In this document: positions 62,201 through 64,000 of the stretch, piece after piece
How positions within the stretch are numbered: the first letter of the stretch is position 1
How the letters are laid out: every line of letters begins with the position of its first letter
Assembly (NCBI RefSeq): GCF_900107195.1
Contig: NZ_FNPB01000011.1
Coordinates: forward strand, 1-64,000
Direction of reading: 5' to 3'
Source of the DNA: Halobellus clavatus
Lineage (GTDB): Archaea; Halobacteriota; Halobacteria; Halobacteriales; Haloferacaceae
DNA: 64,000 nt
The notes under the pieces: model-generated
Told to the model about the DNA's origin: nothing
Seen by the model: the letters and a program-made list of their open reading frames with translations, nothing else
The model's database searches: none
Made by a program: the position numbers and the translations under genes

Positions 62201-64000
62201 TTCGGCCTACACTACTCTCTCCGTCGCCGCTGGCCGATCGTCCTCGCCGCCGCCGACGAACTCCCTTCGTTCACAGCACTCCCGAGTACCAGCGCTGTCT
62301 CGGACGACCTCGCAGCCCATATGGAACGCCAACTCTCCCACACAGCCCCACTCTCTGAACTCTCTCCTGCCGAGGACAACGAAATCATCGGTACGGACAT
62401 TGACGGGGCCACGCTCGGCTATGCGTTCGATCGTCTCCACGCTCGCGACCTCGCTCGTCCCGTCAAACATCGCACGGACTATATGGACCGGTCGATCCTC
62501 CACCAAGGGCTCCCCGGCTCCGGGAAGTCTGTCGACCAAGCTCACGAGATCGTCGAGCGTCGGAAGGCCACGAACGGCCCCATCATCATCTACGCCGGCC
62601 CTGGCGCAAACGTCGGTGAACTCGCTGTGCGCGGTCTCTTGGATGAATTCGGCGAAGACTGGGTGCGCGAGCACGTCCACTGGTTCGATATGCCCGAGGT
62701 CCTCCCCGGACTAACGGTCTTTGACACACGACCCGCCCAACAGGCTGACGACGCCCACGGCAACCCCGAGGCCGCAGAGAGCGTCGCAACCGACGACACC
62801 TCTTCCCAGCGCCCTGATATCGCTTCCAAGGACACCAGTTGGGAGACACACGGCTCACAGGTTATGCAGACTGTCCGGAAGATAGCCGAACTTCTGATGG
62901 GTGAGAGCGACTTCCAGAACGCCCGCGTGTCCCGTGATGTCCTTCGAGCCCTTGGAACAGCCGGTTTCTCACCGCATACATACCCGACAGGCGTCGACGG
63001 CACGCCTGCGTACCAGCGGAACGGTAGCGACACCAGCAGTAACACACTCCCAACTGCTGACGACCTCGTGAACGGCGAAAGTCACTCCAATGATGGAAAT
63101 GAGGACGATTCAAGATCGCGCCAACCGACTGTGATGCCGTTCCGCTGGGGATACGACGCCAGCCCGTACGTCTACCCTCTCTGGCAGCTCCAAGAGCAGA
63201 CCCAGCAGGTCACCGAACTGACGAGGTTGATGGACCCGGACATCCCGATCAACCCCAAGGAAATACTGCCTGATCCGGGCTCGCACGCAATCAAGCGGAA
63301 TATGGAGACGCCGTTTAACAACCAACAGCACACCGCCCAGCAGATCCTCGGCGGTGTCACTAACCGTCTGAACGCGCTTACGACGGACGCCCGGCTCGCA
63401 CCCCTCTTCAATAACACGACCCGGCGGTTCTCCTTCGCCGACTTCCTCTCTGGCGACCGCCAGAACGACGTCCTCATTTTCGACGTCGAGGACCTTGACC
63501 CGGATGCCCAGCGTGACTTCGTCCTTACACACGAACTCCTAATGCAGTACGAACTCGAACTCTACAAGTCCTTCCTCAAAGAGGAGGCAACTGCGGACGA
63601 TTACTACGTCAGCGTCTTCATCGACGAGGCCGGCCGCCTCGTCGAGCCGGATGACCTTGCGAAGATGATCGCCGTCGCCCGCAACCACTCTGTCTCCCTC
63701 TCACTTGCCGTCCAGACGCCCGACCAGCTCTTCGACGCCGACACCGACAACAGTGTTGGCGACGACCCGACGTACGCCGAGATCATCGGTAATATTCAGA
63801 CGACCGTCGTGCGTGCCGGTGAAATCACGCGTCAGCAGGCAAAGGCGCTTTGTCCGGCCGACCTCGAGGTCGAGGACTTCATGGATCACGTCCGTGATCT
63901 CCCCGTCGACCACCGGCTCGTCCAGTATCCGACACCTTCCGAAGGAACACGGTCTCAGACCATCGAAATCGCCCGCATTCCCCTTCCGAACTGGCATCAG
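59249..64000 (+). CDS. Giant TraG/VirD4-like coupling ATPase with surface domain (runs off the right edge)
   Basis: One uninterrupted frame from ATG 59249 to the last base, at least 1584 residues. A signal-like helix (about 60-85) leads to an outside domain of about 220 residues. This has two copies of a module (LSIFPEDATQAREAAKNG near 140; LSVFPEDARAVRFAATHN near 212). A second membrane helix lies at about 305-340, and then a long cytoplasmic part with an acidic linker. The motor has Walker A GLPGSGKS (about 1087-1094), Walker B DVLIFDVEDLD (about 1405) and FIDEAGRLVEP (about 1457). It probably feeds DNA into the export channel. The end is not in the window. Confidence 0.85.
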   Translation, partial: MPTLPAFTRAWLSPAPLTDDHTQSPPDARTDRTSHSSRSVEPTQTSRSTRSGRPRNRRPLYGVLLALSVIGILLTAATGPALAAHPADSTSTTESQDLSSTSLQSTNTTSPCQTQNNNSYGWTEHYACIQVHLYQQDQDLSIFPEDATQAREAAKNGESAETIEDWLFRYYRTEQYPDWWMPSEEQIEQTPKLKLYPLTNETVHEYETTQSLSVFPEDARAVRFAATHNATVNELRMALLNYYAVQWDQGWRPDSESSTTTTANTSVGGGSNGGESEATAGSSSSPAWYAPYLSGIVDAANQFRGWMRGVQEFIGGLLIWSFKNPIIAGIVIFTSLVVFLLLGVARRMRRTWTAMLAVWSRFVRAIVWVADTIGIGTIRRTQIKFFRFRRTLNVYAHAFAAMTGWAIREGFHRVDRTITDYVTDEDSSTWSYIAPPAHARASSAADAAVSETTYAKSKRLLDPLDAPAVYELDEDEPPRPGDDLWYRITASDQPASPETITKQIEGLPNLTDGLEVIIRSAPHDPEIGGEESELQTTEGDGTRLAIEVLIHFIEDGQTSTLDRTKHNWVRQAFGGPDYDVTPVSTTLQRLLRARPYRRCKHLLGNDAPPSATFPWSNAQSSDAATDGGRTIGEDTPTPSERAAAAEAIPQRYFREHLEDQFTAVCPEAPVSYPLGSRGTRRWDFLQRLNVFDETAAEEAPPMEAALDALLETDEPALLRARITSAGDLSDLIRQKLDVIEGEESTQFDKRTNRRGRSRATPSSGENTTEEDRAAARERESSRVRGEVASAEGTRNEELQNKGVTRSFKVTMDVFTQPTPFLNDALEETAGGSVEPSSEAHPVPSPLFHSDGDSTSASTNTASDGGVFTEEQPDLNEIDSTADLSGSDADIETLASRGDTLRVTPETLAEAAASQRTTARDDAWRLAKTWATAADGEFNKLTEPPENSRLAKWARQFGWRRHTLGQLRDSYRFHRAQEYAGRAPTFGLHYSLRRRWPIVLAAADELPSFTALPSTSAVSDDLAAHMERQLSHTAPLSELSPAEDNEIIGTDIDGATLGYAFDRLHARDLARPVKHRTDYMDRSILHQGLPGSGKSVDQAHEIVERRKATNGPIIIYAGPGANVGELAVRGLLDEFGEDWVREHVHWFDMPEVLPGLTVFDTRPAQQADDAHGNPEAAESVATDDTSSQRPDIASKDTSWETHGSQVMQTVRKIAELLMGESDFQNARVSRDVLRALGTAGFSPHTYPTGVDGTPAYQRNGSDTSSNTLPTADDLVNGESHSNDGNEDDSRSRQPTVMPFRWGYDASPYVYPLWQLQEQTQQVTELTRLMDPDIPINPKEILPDPGSHAIKRNMETPFNNQQHTAQQILGGVTNRLNALTTDARLAPLFNNTTRRFSFADFLSGDRQNDVLIFDVEDLDPDAQRDFVLTHELLMQYELELYKSFLKEEATADDYYVSVFIDEAGRLVEPDDLAKMIAVARNHSVSLSLAVQTPDQLFDADTDNSVGDDPTYAEIIGNIQTTVVRAGEITRQQAKALCPADLEVEDFMDHVRDLPVDHRLVQYPTPSEGTRSQTIEIARIPLPNWHQ

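Noticed and set aside
59206-62680. Several long minus-strand frames opposite the giant ATPase, and similar frames opposite the VirB4-like ATPase (54430-56394)
   Set aside because: They are antisense shadows of long GC-rich genes. The sense frames carry the motifs and the normal codon use.
1-64000. tRNA, rRNA or CRISPR loci
   Set aside because: No cloverleaf-like sequence with a conserved T-loop, no rRNA segment and no regularly spaced repeats were noticed on either strand. A dedicated covariance search would be needed to exclude degenerate cases.

Overview
This window is haloarchaeal (class Halobacteria). The signs are a strongly acidic predicted proteome, an Orc1/Cdc6 initiator beside an array of origin recognition boxes, a Tat lipoprotein signal, TATA boxes about 22-30 bp before start codons (leaderless messages), a DUF1931 protein, a FilR1-type regulator and an RdfA-Sph pair. 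The layout looks like an extrachromosomal replicon or integrated conjugative element with IS-damaged accessory DNA at its left end. All calls come from reading the sequence; no database search was run.

Layout. (1) 1-1380: an IS701-like insertion sequence with a frameshifted transposase. (2) 1455-8852: an AT-richer catabolic island with a branched-chain-amino-acid-type ABC transporter lacking its ATPase genes, a divergent IclR regulator, a GcvT/LigM-like aminomethyltransferase and an MFS transporter. (3) 9103-11561: a graveyard holding a decayed tnpB, a truncated nucleotidyltransferase with a broken partner, and broken remnants of a RAMP-like gene and an unknown gene. (4) 11610-25791: closely packed small plasmid-type genes, many with CxxC zinc knuckles, plus GNAT proteins, a CPBP protease, a SWIM protein, a DUF6884-like protein and an amber-interrupted C5-cytosine methyltransferase. 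(5) 25803-28073: orc1/cdc6 and its origin. (6) 28122-40523: methyltransferase-like proteins, a PP-loop (PAPS-reductase-like) protein, a DUF457-type membrane hydrolase, DUF1931 and more zinc-ribbon genes. (7) 40604-43234: a FilR1-like regulator divergent from a cytochrome P450. (8) 44150-46773: rdfA and sph. (9) 47045-64000: a conjugation-like secretion module with a secreted surface protein, a VirB6-like polytopic protein, a PrgI/VirB3-like protein, a VirB4/HerA-type ATPase, a small membrane protein, an M48 protease and a giant TraG/VirD4-like ATPase that runs off the right edge.

How it fits together. Orc1 plus the origin would replicate the element and the VirB4/VirD4-like module would move it. 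RdfA-Sph might act in cell shape or DNA handling. A set of base-modifying or SAM-binding proteins may modify or protect its DNA. Four copies of an inverted repeat (GTTACCCCAC - 20 or 21 bp - GTGGGGTAAC) lie upstream of four separate transcription units, including the VirB4-like ATPase. They look like operators of an undescribed element-wide regulon and are the most striking non-coding signal here. Several genes are broken by single frameshifts or single amber codons, so the left part of the element is decaying or the assembly holds point errors.
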